Source: Myxococcales bacterium (lineage in GTDB: Bacteria > Myxococcota_A > Polyangia > Polyangiales > Polyangiaceae). From it: DNA of 37,270 bases. The stretch is taken from positions 1 to 37,270 of the forward strand of contig JAJZQG010000064.1 of the NCBI GenBank assembly GCA_021847645.1, read 5' to 3'. A program made the position numbers and the translations under genes. Of the stretch, positions 16,736-25,661 are shown one piece after another. Each line of letters begins with the position of its first letter. The stretch's first letter is position 1. Below the pieces are notes generated by a model. That model saw only the letters and a program-made list of their open reading frames with translations. It searched no databases and had not been told where the DNA came from.

Positions 16736-17799
16736 GCCGGATCTCCTTGGGAAACTGGGCCGGATCGATCAGCAGCGCCGGCCGGTGATCGCTTGGGGTT
16801 ATCGCGATGGATGTATCGATATCTCTCGTACCAGCGGCACGCTTTGCGGACAGTGTCCTCGAGCGGCGCGGGCGGCGGAGTGCCGAGCTCGTAGACGGCT
16901 TTGGCCGGATCGACCCACTGGCCGTGTCGCACGACGTCCACGAACTCGCGCGCAATGAAGGGGCGGCGGTGGCCTCCGAGGGTGGCGCAGCGCATCTCGG
17001 AGACGGTGCTCAACACGCCCGCCAATCCCAACGGCATGCGCCACGAAGTGAACTTCAGGTCCAGCTCCCGGCACACCGCCAGCAGCAGCCCCTCGATCGT
17101 GGTGTTGTTGCCGGCCAGAATGTACCGCTCGCCGGTGCGCCCCCGCTCGGCCGCCAGCAGGTGCCCCAACGCCATCTCGTCCGCGTCAATGATGTTGGTT
17201 CGCCCTTGCACGTAGAACGGCAGCATTCCGTTGCCCACAGCCACGATGGCGAAGCCCGTCCCGGCCTTCACGTCGAGCTCGCCCACGATGCCCGTGGGGA
17301 GCGTCACCACCACGTCGAGGCCCGTGGCGAGCGCGGCCAGCGCCTCCTGCTCGATGGCGTACTTGACCGCGAAGTACACGCTGTCGTGCGCCTGCGGAGC
17401 CATCGGGTCGCGCTCGTCGGACAGCTCGCGCCCCGGGCCGGGCGGACCCACCGTCGACACCGAGCTGGTCAGCACGTAGCGCTGCACGCCCGCTTTTCGC
17501 GCGGCCTCGAGCGTGGTGCGCACCCAGCGGCGGGCGTTTCCCACCTCGTGGTCCAGGTCGAGCGAGTAGCGCGGGTAGTGCCCCGCACACATGAACACCA
17601 CCTCGCGGCCGCCCATCACGTCGGCCAGCGCGTCGGCGTCCTCCAGATCCGCCTGCACCAGGCGTGCGCCGAGCTTGCGGGCGAACAGCGTGTTGGCCCT
17701 GGTGCGACGGGTCGCCGCGACGTCATGGCCGGCCGCCACGAGCGCGCGAACCACGTTCATGCCGACGAAGCCGGTGCCGCCGAGGACGATCGCTTTCAA
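16732..17799 (-). CDS. NAD(P)-dependent epimerase/reductase (extended SDR)
   Basis: The protein has 355 residues. The nucleotide-binding motif GGTGFVG is at 8-14. The active-site Ser (LTSSVSTVG) and YFAVK (YxxxK) follow in the order typical of extended short-chain dehydrogenases such as dihydroflavonol reductase, 3-beta-hydroxysteroid dehydrogenase and sugar epimerases. The later LPTGIVG and the long C-terminal substrate region support the extended type. In this operon the simplest role is reduction of a ketone made by the ketosynthase, or of an aldehyde/ketone in the product; that is inference. It starts 12 nt after the ketosynthase stop and its own stop overlaps the ACP start. Confidence 0.88.
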   Translation of the reverse strand: MKAIVLGGTGFVGMNVVRALVAAGHDVAATRRTRANTLFARKLGARLVQADLEDADALADVMGGREVVFMCAGHYPRYSLDLDHEVGNARRWVRTTLEAARKAGVQRYVLTSSVSTVGPPGPGRELSDERDPMAPQAHDSVYFAVKYAIEQEALAALATGLDVVVTLPTGIVGELDVKAGTGFAIVAVGNGMLPFYVQGRTNIIDADEMALGHLLAAERGRTGERYILAGNNTTIEGLLLAVCRELDLKFTSWRMPLGLAGVLSTVSEMRCATLGGHRRPFIAREFVDVVRHGQWVDPAKAVYELGTPPPAPLEDTVRKACRWYERYRYIHRDNPKRSPAGAADRSGPVSQGDPA

Positions 17800-17811
17800 G
17801 GGTCGAACCGC

Positions 17812-19035
17812 TCAGAACGCTTCGGGGTGGGAGAAAACAAGCGTGCTGTTGTGCCCACCGAAGCCGAAGGAGTTGGCGATCGCAGCACGCACCGGCGTGC
17901 GGCGAGCCTCGTTGGGCACGTAGTCCAGATCGCACTCCGGATCGGGGGTGCGCAGGTTGATGGTGGGAGTCACCACCTCGCGCGCCAGGGTCATGACCGC
18001 GACCGCCGCGGAGATGGCGCCCGCGCCGCCCATCGCATGGCCCAGCATCGACTTCTGGGAGCTGACCAGCATCCGGTCCGCATGGTTCTGGAAGACCTTG
18101 CGGATGGCCAGGGTCTCTTCCTTGTCGTTCATCGGCGTGCCCGTTCCGTGCGCGGCGATGTAGTCGATCGTCTCGGGCGGCAGGGACGCATCCTCGATCG
18201 CGCGGCGAATCGCCTGGGCCATACCCTCTCCGCCCGGGGCGACCGCCACCACGTGGTGGGCGTCGGCGCTCGCGCCCCAACCGCGCATCTCGGCCAGGAT
18301 GTGGGCCCCCCTGGCCAGGGCGTGATCGTAGTCTTCCAGATACAGGAAGCCCGCCCCCTCGCCCATCACGAAGCCGCGACGGGTCCGGTCGAACGGACGC
18401 GACATCCTGGTGGGCTCCTCGTCGCGGGCGGTGTTGAGCGCACGAAGCCACGCGAAGCTTCGCATCACGTCGCGGGTGATGACCGTGTCCACGCCGCCGG
18501 CGAGCATGCCGGTGACACGTCCCATGCGAATCTGGTCCGAGGCGATCCCGATGGCGTGGGAGCCCGAGGCGCAGGCCGTGCTGCACGCCAGGTTCGGCCC
18601 GCGAACGCCTTCGAGGATCGAAATCCACGCCGCTGCCGCGTTCGGCATCGCCTGGATCACCGTCGTGGGGCCGACCTTGTAGCCTTCCGACGGCCAGGGT
18701 TTGCCGTAGCCCACGCCCGTGACCACACCGATCCGGTCGCCGTCCTCGGCCTGCGGATTGCCCGCTTGGCGAAGCGCCTCGCGCGCCGCTGCCACGGCGA
18801 AGTACACGAACCGCGAGGATCGATCGCGCGCTTCCTGCGGCAGCTGCGCGGCCAGCTTCTCCACCTCGGCCGACTTCAACTCCCCGGCCACGGCCACCTT
18901 CTCACCGGAGGGATCGTAGTTCTCCACGAACGAAAGCCCCGATCGACCAGCCGCCAGCCCCTCGAAGGTCGTCTGCGCGTCGAGCCCCAGGGGCGTTACC
19001 AGTCCAACTCCCGTCACCGCAATCCGCTTCATCAT
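17812..19035 (-). CDS. beta-ketoacyl-ACP synthase (FabF-like)
   Basis: The protein has 407 residues, first gene of the operon. The Claisen-condensation triad is complete: Cys155 (STACASGSH), His296 (AAHGTGTPMND) and His333 (KSMLGHAMGGAGA), with Lys328 just before. The N-terminus KRIAVTGVGLVTPLG and the C-terminal NSFGFGGHN are those of KAS I/II enzymes. It should extend an acyl-ACP with malonyl-ACP. Housekeeping FabF usually sits with fabD/fabG/fabH; none are here and the neighbours are unusual, which points to a specialised pathway. The ATG at 19035 is preceded by GGAG, with a second Met right after it. The 190 nt upstream to the Omp85 stop probably carry the operon promoter. Confidence 0.95.
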   Translation of the reverse strand: MMKRIAVTGVGLVTPLGLDAQTTFEGLAAGRSGLSFVENYDPSGEKVAVAGELKSAEVEKLAAQLPQEARDRSSRFVYFAVAAAREALRQAGNPQAEDGDRIGVVTGVGYGKPWPSEGYKVGPTTVIQAMPNAAAAWISILEGVRGPNLACSTACASGSHAIGIASDQIRMGRVTGMLAGGVDTVITRDVMRSFAWLRALNTARDEEPTRMSRPFDRTRRGFVMGEGAGFLYLEDYDHALARGAHILAEMRGWGASADAHHVVAVAPGGEGMAQAIRRAIEDASLPPETIDYIAAHGTGTPMNDKEETLAIRKVFQNHADRMLVSSQKSMLGHAMGGAGAISAAVAVMTLAREVVTPTINLRTPDPECDLDYVPNEARRTPVRAAIANSFGFGGHNSTLVFSHPEAF

Positions 19036-19225
19036 TTACGTCTCCGCGCGGCCATCGCCGTGCCCGGCTCATGGCACGAACGCGGCGAATTGCCAAGCGT
19101 CCAGTGACCCCAAATGCCTTGAATTCAGGTGCGAAGAGCCTTTCGCGCCTGGAAGCCGGCAGCGGCTACGACCAGGCTGGAGGCAATCGTGCCCGGCCAG
19201 CCTACAGCGGTGTCGGATGCTGTCC

Positions 19226-21448
19226 TCAAAACGCCTCGCCCACCGCCAGCGAAAAGGCCACAGGCGCCCCCAGAAATGTGCCCGGGTTGCCTTCGCTCTG
19301 CTCGGGCGCCGCCCCGATACGCTGGGCCCCCGGAATACGATAACCCAAATCAGCCCGGACTGGCCCCACCGGTGTCTTGTAGCGAACGCCAAAGCCGGTC
19401 GACAGGTGAGGGTGGTCGAGCCGAATCGTGGTCTCACGGCGAGACACGTCGGAGGCGTCGACGAACAGCACGCCACCCAGAGCCCCCACCAGGTGGATCC
19501 GAACCTCGGCGGAGGATTCCCACAGGCTCAGACCGCCTATGGGGATGAGACACTTGTTCGCGTCGTAGGTGGCATCGTTCGGATTGCAGACCTGCTGCAA
19601 GGCAGACGTGGTCATGTTGGGCATCAGAAACGTGGCCGGCCCGTGGGGGCCTACCGTGTGATACGGATAGCCCCGGTTGGAGTTCGGCCCGCCGGAGAAG
19701 AACGCGCGGAAGTACAGCAGCTGCTCGTCCTTCGTCTGCTGGGCCGTGGTGCCAACACCGTTGGTCTTGAGCGAGTCGCCGTAGTTGCGCGGGTACAGGA
19801 ATCCCACCGAGCCGCGCACGGCGAATACCACCTCGCGGGAGATTGGCACGTAGAATCGCACGTCGGGCTGCACCTTCAGGTCGTCGACGCTGCCCCCGAA
19901 CACACCCCCGGCCAGCTGCAGATTGTTAGCCACGAATACGCCCCTGGTCGGCTCGACCGGGTCGTCGCGAAAGCTGATCTCCGTCTCGAGCTCCAGATAG
20001 CGGATGAACACGGTCTCCAGGGCAGCGTCCTTGATTCCGTAATAAGTAAAGGGGTAGTAGGCCTGCCCGTGAAACAGCGACAGCAGGTAGAACCGATTCC
20101 GCCAGAATGAGCGCTCGACCCCGACCGCGCCCCGCAGCTCCTGGTAGCCCAGAATCACGTCCGGCGACTGGGGCTGCAACAGCACCGGGTAGACGGCCGC
20201 GTTGCCCTGGATGATGCCCCCGAGCCTGGGCTCCAGGAATCCCGGCTGCCGGAAATCCGCGCTGGTCCGGACCTCCGGCAGATACCGCGTAGGACTTTGG
20301 AACTTGGGGACCGTCGTGGGATACAGCACCACGCCCGGCTTGAGCGTCAGCGCAAGGTGCCGCAGCCCGCCCAGGAAGTTGCGGTCCTCCCAGCCCGCTA
20401 CCGCGTGCACGTCCGTTCGAATCACATCGAGCTCCGTGCCCCCGCCGAGCCTCACCGCGCGCAGCGGCGAGGGCGTGGTCTTGACCACGATGTCGATCGC
20501 CGGCTCTCCCGCCGCGTTGCGTGGGATGTCCTTGGGCTCCTCGCCCGCAGGTGTCTTGGGACGGTTCTGCCACTGAATGCTCACGTCCGCGAACACCCCC
20601 AGGTTCAGCAGCGCCTGCTGGGCGCTCGCCAGCCGGTCCGCCGAGAAGGCCGATCCTTCCCGCAGCTGAAGGGCGCGACGGATCTTGTCCTCGGGCATGT
20701 CGGACGCCAGGCCCTCGATCCTCACCCGCCCGACCTTGAATTGAACGCTCGGTTGGATGTCATAGGCGACCGTCACGCGCCGCGAGATCAGATCCACCAC
20801 GACCCGTCCCGAGACCTGCGCCCAGGCGAATCCTCCGTTCATCAGTACCGTGGCAATCGCCCGCTTCGTGGCCTCGTACTTGTCCTCGTCGAACTGCTCG
20901 CCGACCTGCGGCCCCGCGTCCAACGCCTCCAACACCGACGCTTGCAGCGCGAATGGCACCTTCTCGAGCCCCTGGTGCGTGCGCGCCGACACGCGGTACG
21001 GCTGCCCCTCATCGACCGCAATTTCCACCCGTACGTGCCCCTCTTCGGTCGGTATCAACCGGGCCGCCGTCACCCGGGCATCGTAGAATCCCCGCGAGTG
21101 GTAGAGCCGCTCGATGCGCGTCAGGTCACGCTGGAGCACGAACTTGTCGTAGTACTGATAGTCGAACGCCACCCCGTCCCAAATCCCCAGAAATCGCGGG
21201 CTGGGACCGGTCGCGATGCGGCTCTCCACCTCCGACGGCGCAATCGCTCCGCTCTCGACCACGTCGACGCGGTCGATCGCCAGGCGCCCCGGCGCCACAC
21301 GGTAGCAGGACGCTGTCGCGAGACCTGCCAGCGCGCCGGCCGTCAGCAGCACGGCCGCCCGCCGCGCCGGTGCGAGCGCCTGCACGGATCCACCCCTCAG
21401 CGCCTTCGCGCCGCAGGCTCCGACCGCTCGCCGTCGCAGACCCGTCAT
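19226..21448 (-). CDS. Omp85 (BamA/TamA-like) outer membrane protein
   Basis: The protein has 740 residues. After an Arg-rich start and a hydrophobic signal (about 28-48, ending ATASC, possibly a poor lipobox) come POTRA-like repeats. These include DLTRIERLYHSRGFYDARV, KRAIATVLMNGGFAWAQV and the 'V-F-VGRVRIEGL' segment. The C-terminal half is barrel-like with many YxF/YxY strands, contains GGPNSNRGYPY (the conserved RGY-type loop motif of the superfamily) and ends in a strand finishing with Phe. Family members insert barrels into, or translocate proteins across, the outer membrane. With only some of the BamA features and a Cys after the signal, it is probably an accessory member rather than the essential BamA. 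It is divergent from the serine hydrolase gene (167 nt between starts). Confidence 0.88.
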   Translation of the reverse strand: MTGLRRRAVGACGAKALRGGSVQALAPARRAAVLLTAGALAGLATASCYRVAPGRLAIDRVDVVESGAIAPSEVESRIATGPSPRFLGIWDGVAFDYQYYDKFVLQRDLTRIERLYHSRGFYDARVTAARLIPTEEGHVRVEIAVDEGQPYRVSARTHQGLEKVPFALQASVLEALDAGPQVGEQFDEDKYEATKRAIATVLMNGGFAWAQVSGRVVVDLISRRVTVAYDIQPSVQFKVGRVRIEGLASDMPEDKIRRALQLREGSAFSADRLASAQQALLNLGVFADVSIQWQNRPKTPAGEEPKDIPRNAAGEPAIDIVVKTTPSPLRAVRLGGGTELDVIRTDVHAVAGWEDRNFLGGLRHLALTLKPGVVLYPTTVPKFQSPTRYLPEVRTSADFRQPGFLEPRLGGIIQGNAAVYPVLLQPQSPDVILGYQELRGAVGVERSFWRNRFYLLSLFHGQAYYPFTYYGIKDAALETVFIRYLELETEISFRDDPVEPTRGVFVANNLQLAGGVFGGSVDDLKVQPDVRFYVPISREVVFAVRGSVGFLYPRNYGDSLKTNGVGTTAQQTKDEQLLYFRAFFSGGPNSNRGYPYHTVGPHGPATFLMPNMTTSALQQVCNPNDATYDANKCLIPIGGLSLWESSAEVRIHLVGALGGVLFVDASDVSRRETTIRLDHPHLSTGFGVRYKTPVGPVRADLGYRIPGAQRIGAAPEQSEGNPGTFLGAPVAFSLAVGEAF

Positions 21449-21615
21449 CGTGCTCGCGCCACCTGCTCAGGGCCCAAGGCGTACCACGAACGCCCGGCCA
21501 CTTCGCGGTTTTCGTCACGACCCGCCCCGTTGTTGGCCGACGGCGCCGCGGCACGCTACCACAAGGTGCCGTGGACTTGTCCCTGCCCCCCTCCTCAGCA
21601 ACTCGCGAGCGTCCC

Positions 21616-22752
21616 ATGCATGAGCCAGTCAGCGTCAGCAGGGTCGCCGACCTCGACCTCATCGCACGAAGCGTCGTGCTCGACTATCGAGCAGCTCCCT
21701 GCGCCGTCGTGGCGTGCGCCTATCGGCGCCAGGACACCTGGCATGTCGCCGAGGGCGCCTACGGCAAGCTCGAACCGTCCGGCCCCCAGGTCACTCCCGA
21801 TTCACCCTTCGATCTGGCCTCGGTCACCAAGCCCTTCAGCGCCCTGACCCTCGCCCGGCTCGCACGCGAAGGGCTCGTCGAGCTGCAAACCCCGCTCGGC
21901 ACCCTCGTTCAGGAAGCCGTCGGCACGCCCAGCAGCCAGACCCCGCTCGAGCTGCTGCTCGCCCACCGGGCCGGGCTCGACGGCCACCGGCCGCTGTTCG
22001 CTCCCCTCGAGCACGGCCAACGCGTCGACCGCTACCGCGCGCTGCAAGAGGCGGCCATGGCTCGGCGGACCGGGTGCGACGGACGAGCTCCGCTCGAGGG
22101 CTTCGAACCGACCTACAGCGACTTGGGCTACCTGCTGCTCGGCGAGGCGATGGCCCGCGCTGCGGCCCGTCCACTCGACCGCCTCGTGCAGAGCGAGGTC
22201 TGCCGTCCCTTGGGCTGCCTCACGGGCTCCGCGCGCAGCTGGCGCGAGCGCGATCCGTTCTTCGACGTGCATGTCGTGCCCACCGAAGATGTACCCTGGC
22301 GCGCCGGGGTGGTGCGCGGCGTGGTGCACGACGAGAACGCCTGGGCGCTGGCAGGTCACGGCACGTGCGCGCACGCGGGCCTGTTCGGCTCTGCCCGCGA
22401 CGTCGCCCGCATGGGCGCCGCCGTGCTCGATGTGCTCGACGGCCGCCGCGACGAGTGGCTGCGCCCGTCGGACATTCACCCGCTGCTGCGCAGCCGGCCG
22501 GGCGGGACCTTGCGCGCCGGCTTCGACGGCAAGAGCGCGTCGGGCAGCAGCGCCGGCACGGTGTGCGGCGACAGCACGTTCGGCCATCTTGGATTCACCG
22601 GCACGTCGGTCTGGATCGATCCGGAGGCGCGGATCGTCGTGGTGCTGCTGACCAACCGGGTGCATCCCTCGAGGGCCCACGAGGCGATCAAGGCCGCGCG
22701 GCCAGCGACCCACGACGCGCTGTTCCGCTTCGGGCTGGGCCAAGCGAGCTAG
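21616..22752 (+). CDS. beta-lactamase-fold serine hydrolase
   Basis: The protein has 378 residues. The class C beta-lactamase/esterase motifs are in order: SVTK (Ser69, Lys72), YSD (Tyr167, in place of the YxN of true beta-lactamases) and HLGFTGTS (the KTG equivalent) near 318. YSD followed by LGYLLLG is common in the esterase/peptidase-like branch, so antibiotic hydrolysis is not implied. No signal peptide is evident at the chosen ATG (21616), suggesting a cytoplasmic enzyme. The longer frame upstream is antisense to the Omp85 gene and was not used. The Shine-Dalgarno is weak. A 14-bp palindrome follows shortly after the stop. Confidence 0.88.
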   Translation: MHEPVSVSRVADLDLIARSVVLDYRAAPCAVVACAYRRQDTWHVAEGAYGKLEPSGPQVTPDSPFDLASVTKPFSALTLARLAREGLVELQTPLGTLVQEAVGTPSSQTPLELLLAHRAGLDGHRPLFAPLEHGQRVDRYRALQEAAMARRTGCDGRAPLEGFEPTYSDLGYLLLGEAMARAAARPLDRLVQSEVCRPLGCLTGSARSWRERDPFFDVHVVPTEDVPWRAGVVRGVVHDENAWALAGHGTCAHAGLFGSARDVARMGAAVLDVLDGRRDEWLRPSDIHPLLRSRPGGTLRAGFDGKSASGSSAGTVCGDSTFGHLGFTGTSVWIDPEARIVVVLLTNRVHPSRAHEAIKAARPATHDALFRFGLGQAS

Positions 22753-22755
22753 TCT

Positions 22756-22769
22756 ACGCGGCGCCGCGT
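22756..22769. promoter_or_regulatory. 14-bp perfect palindrome, possible operator
   Basis: ACGCGGCGCCGCGT is its own reverse complement. It lies 4 nt after the hydrolase stop and about 35 nt before the start of the DUF192 lipoprotein gene. It could be a dimer-binding site or just GC-rich chance. Confidence 0.3.
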
Positions 22770-22803
22770 GGCGGAGCCTGATGGGCTGGGACCATTCCGT
22801 GTT

Positions 22804-23487
22804 ATGAAGCCCCCCATGCGATGGACGTGCGTGCTGTTGGTGACGAGTCTGGCGGTCGCTGGCTGCGACAAGCGGGCGGAAGAACCGTTGCTGAGCCCAC
22901 CCCCCAGAACACCGGCCTCCGACGTGTCGCATGCCGCGCCCGCCACGCCGCGTGCGCCCGCAGCCGCCGCGACGTCCGCGATCGCAACGGCGGTCGCATC
23001 GGTCGCCGCGCCCGCCCGATGCATGGTGCCCACACCGGACGCACCGCCGCCTGCCGTGGAGCCCGCGCGCAGCTGCCCCTCCGATCCGCTGCCCGGAGGC
23101 TTCGACCTCACCAAGACCACGATCAGCTTCGTCGATGCGCCCGGTCAGCCCCAGCTCGACGTCGAGCTCGCCCAGCTCGATATCGAGCGCGAGCGCGGCC
23201 TGATGTACCGCACCAGCATGCCTGAGTCCGCCGGCATGCTGTTCGTCTTCGACCGCCCCACCGTCCACACGTTCTGGATGCACAACACCTGCATCCCGCT
23301 GGACATGATGTTCGTGGCCGACGACGGCTTCATCACCGGCATCCTGGAGAACGTTCCGACGCTCAACGATGCGTCGCGATCGATCCCGTGTCCCGCGAGC
23401 TATGTCCTGGAGGTCAACGCGGGGTGGAGCCGCAAGCACGGCGTGCGCGCCGGCCAACGGATCAAGCTGCCTCCCCAAGGCACATGA
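22804..23487 (+). CDS. DUF192-domain lipoprotein
   Basis: The protein has 227 residues with a signal and lipobox LAVAGC (Cys21), then an Ala/Pro-rich linker to about 95. The DUF192 domain occupies the C-terminal about 120 residues: VELAQLDIERERGLMYRTSM, GMLFVFDRP, FWMHNTCIPLDMMFV and the final VLEVNAGWSRKHGVRAGQ. DUF192 proteins are small beta-barrel proteins of unknown biochemical role that are often exported or membrane-attached. The ATG at 22804 gives the best signal; the later ATG at 22816 is possible. It converges with ppk2. Confidence 0.88.
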   Translation: MKPPMRWTCVLLVTSLAVAGCDKRAEEPLLSPPPRTPASDVSHAAPATPRAPAAAATSAIATAVASVAAPARCMVPTPDAPPPAVEPARSCPSDPLPGGFDLTKTTISFVDAPGQPQLDVELAQLDIERERGLMYRTSMPESAGMLFVFDRPTVHTFWMHNTCIPLDMMFVADDGFITGILENVPTLNDASRSIPCPASYVLEVNAGWSRKHGVRAGQRIKLPPQGT

Positions 23488-23505
23488 CCCGCCGGCCGCC
23501 CGGGC

Positions 23506-24372
23506 TCAGTCGTCCGCGACCAGTTGCTCGCGGATCCTGACCAGCTCGGCGCGCTTCTCATCGGACACCTCCGGGTAGCGCAGGTCGAGCTCCTCGAGCC
23601 GCGAGATGATCACCTCGATGACCGCCAGCCGCGTGTACCACTTGTTGTCCGCCGGAATGACGTACCAGGGCGCCGCCTTGGTGCTCGTTCTTCGCAGCAT
23701 CTCGTCGTACGCATCCTGATACTTGTGCCAGAGCTTGCGCTCGCTCACGTCGGCCGACGAGAACTTCCAGTTCTTGGTGGGGTCGTCGAGCCGCTCGATG
23801 AAGCGGTTGAGCTGCTCCTTCTTGGAGACGTGCAGGAAGAACTTGATGGGCAGGATACCGTTGTTGACCAGGTAGTGCTCGATCGCGTTGATGTCGTCGA
23901 ACCTCTTGTCCCAGATGTCGTCCAGCGCCTGGGGAGGCAGCTTCTGCGCCTCGAGGAACTCGGGGTGCACGCGCACCACCAACACCTCTTCGTAGTAGCT
24001 GCGGTTGAAGATGCCGATGCGCCCCTGCTCCGGCAGGCACTTCATCGTGCGCCACATGAAGTCGTGGTCGAGCTCCTCGGACGACGGCGACTTGAAGCTG
24101 AAGACCTCGCAGCCTTGGGGATTCACGCCGGACATGACGTGCTTGATGGTGCCGTCCTTGCCCGCGGCATCCATCGCCTGGAAGATCAGCAGGATGCCGA
24201 AACGGTCATCGGCGTAGAGCACGTCCTGGATCTCGGCCAGGCGCTTGACACGCTTGGCGAGGCGGTCCTTGGCTTCGGCCTTGTCCTTGACGCCGTTCGT
24301 GTCGTCGGTCGATACCTTGCGCAGGTCGAACTTCTTGCCCCCCGGGGGCACGATGAAGCGGTCGATTTTCAT
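23506..24372 (-). CDS. ppk2: polyphosphate kinase 2 family protein
   Basis: The protein has 288 residues. The PPK2 signature is complete: Walker A QAMDAAGKDG (Lys72), KHVMSGVNPQGCEV, LDHDFMWR, the GIFNRSYYEEVLVVRVHP Walker B region, and the lid segment KNWKFSSADVSERKLW. PPK2 enzymes phosphorylate nucleotides with polyphosphate. Size and the single domain fit the one-domain classes; the SGVNPQGC pattern is most like class III, which can phosphorylate both AMP and ADP. The class is inference. The start is the ATG at 24372. It is probably soluble and cytoplasmic. Confidence 0.93.
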   Translation of the reverse strand: MKIDRFIVPPGGKKFDLRKVSTDDTNGVKDKAEAKDRLAKRVKRLAEIQDVLYADDRFGILLIFQAMDAAGKDGTIKHVMSGVNPQGCEVFSFKSPSSEELDHDFMWRTMKCLPEQGRIGIFNRSYYEEVLVVRVHPEFLEAQKLPPQALDDIWDKRFDDINAIEHYLVNNGILPIKFFLHVSKKEQLNRFIERLDDPTKNWKFSSADVSERKLWHKYQDAYDEMLRRTSTKAAPWYVIPADNKWYTRLAVIEVIISRLEELDLRYPEVSDEKRAELVRIREQLVADD

Positions 24373-24445
24373 CCGCGCATGATAGCGCGTCGCCGGCCGG
24401 CGCGGGCGGTCGAACTTGCCGCCGGTCCTGCCCTCGTGCCTCGTG

Positions 24446-25576
24446 TCATTGCAGCTCGTTTTGCCGCGCGATCACCGTCTTGCACGACCCCAGCGCGTCG
24501 TTGAAGTCCGGTGACCAGTCCAGCGAGCCGTGCTTGCCGTCGATGCGTACGAGCAGGAAGCGCGACTGGGACGCATTCACCTTGTACGTGGGCAGGGACT
24601 TGATCGCGCTGGTGACGCTGATTTGCGCGTTGGTCACGTACAGGTCCGCGCCGATCACGTTGTAGCGAATCGAGGCGTCGAGGTTGCCCGAGACCTCGCA
24701 CGACGACACGGCCGACCCCTTCAACAGCGGATCGACCTCCATGTCCATCATCGCACGGCCCTGGATGGTCGCCCCCGGCACGTTGGGCTCGTCGGCATTG
24801 CAGGGAACCTGCTGCTGCTTGTCGTCGTCCGTCAGCCCGCACACGTCCACCGTCACCCCAGGCCAACCGTCCTGATCGTCGTCCACCAGCGACGCGCAGT
24901 CCGACACGCAACCCGGGTCGCACTCGGCGATGCGCCCCGCGGACACGTCGGCCATGCCGCACCCCGCCTTGTCCATGAGCCACGTGGGCATCTGGTCGCC
25001 CGTCTTGTCCGTGCCGATCGTGAAGGTCAGCTGCTGCAGGTCGAAGGTCGCGCCGGGCTGCAGCGACGTCAGCGTGCCCGTGGTCGTGGCGAGCGTCGCC
25101 CGGGGGCACGCGTCGATGAGCGCCTGGGGGAACTTCAGTCCGGCGTACACCAGGTTGGTCGTGCCCGGATTGCATTGGCCGGCGCCCGCCGAGATGATCG
25201 GCAGTTGCAGCGTGCACACGACCGCCTCGGCCGAGTCGATCTGCGTGGAGCCCGGCTGCTGGTGAAGACGCACCAGGCCCAGGAAGCTGCCTTCGCTGGT
25301 CTGGTCCGCCGGGCAGATCGTCACGGCACCGCCCGGCTGGCTGCCGAAGGTGAAGCTGAACTTGGCCGCGAGGGCGAACATGCCGTCGAGATCCACGTCG
25401 CCGGACGAATCGCAGGGAAGCTGGGTGGTGCCCCCGCCCGCACCACCGGCCGCCCCGGCCGCGCCGGCCGCGCCTCCCGCGGCCGCGCCGCTGTCCGACG
25501 AACCACAGGCGCCCAGCGCCCAGGCCGCGATGGATGCCGTCATCAACCATGACAGAGAACGGATTGCCTTCGACAT
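24446..25576 (-). CDS. large lipoprotein, function unknown
   Basis: The protein has 376 residues with a signal and lipobox ALGAC (Cys24), then a run of Gly/Ala (AAGGAAGAAGAAGGAGG) typical of myxobacterial lipoprotein linkers. The body has well-spaced Cys, several SL and TG repeats, and a DDDQDGWPG segment around the middle that resembles a calcium-binding DxDxDG loop. No enzyme motif was recognised. GAGGA precedes the ATG at 25576 by about 9 nt; an in-frame ATG at 25594 is less suitable. It is probably attached to the outer membrane. Confidence 0.8.
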   Translation of the reverse strand: MSKAIRSLSWLMTASIAAWALGACGSSDSGAAAGGAAGAAGAAGGAGGGTTQLPCDSSGDVDLDGMFALAAKFSFTFGSQPGGAVTICPADQTSEGSFLGLVRLHQQPGSTQIDSAEAVVCTLQLPIISAGAGQCNPGTTNLVYAGLKFPQALIDACPRATLATTTGTLTSLQPGATFDLQQLTFTIGTDKTGDQMPTWLMDKAGCGMADVSAGRIAECDPGCVSDCASLVDDDQDGWPGVTVDVCGLTDDDKQQQVPCNADEPNVPGATIQGRAMMDMEVDPLLKGSAVSSCEVSGNLDASIRYNVIGADLYVTNAQISVTSAIKSLPTYKVNASQSRFLLVRIDGKHGSLDWSPDFNDALGSCKTVIARQNELQ

Positions 25577-25661
25577 GTCCAGGTCCTCGAGCATCGTTGC
25601 GTAGAGCACGGCGCAGGTCCACGTCAATTCTTTCAGGAGGTCATGAAAATCGGACCGGCCG

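Noticed and set aside
20297-21600. Plus-strand frames across the Omp85 gene, including the long one leading into the serine hydrolase
   Set aside because: Antisense to a clear Omp85 protein; the hydrolase domain starts naturally at 21616.
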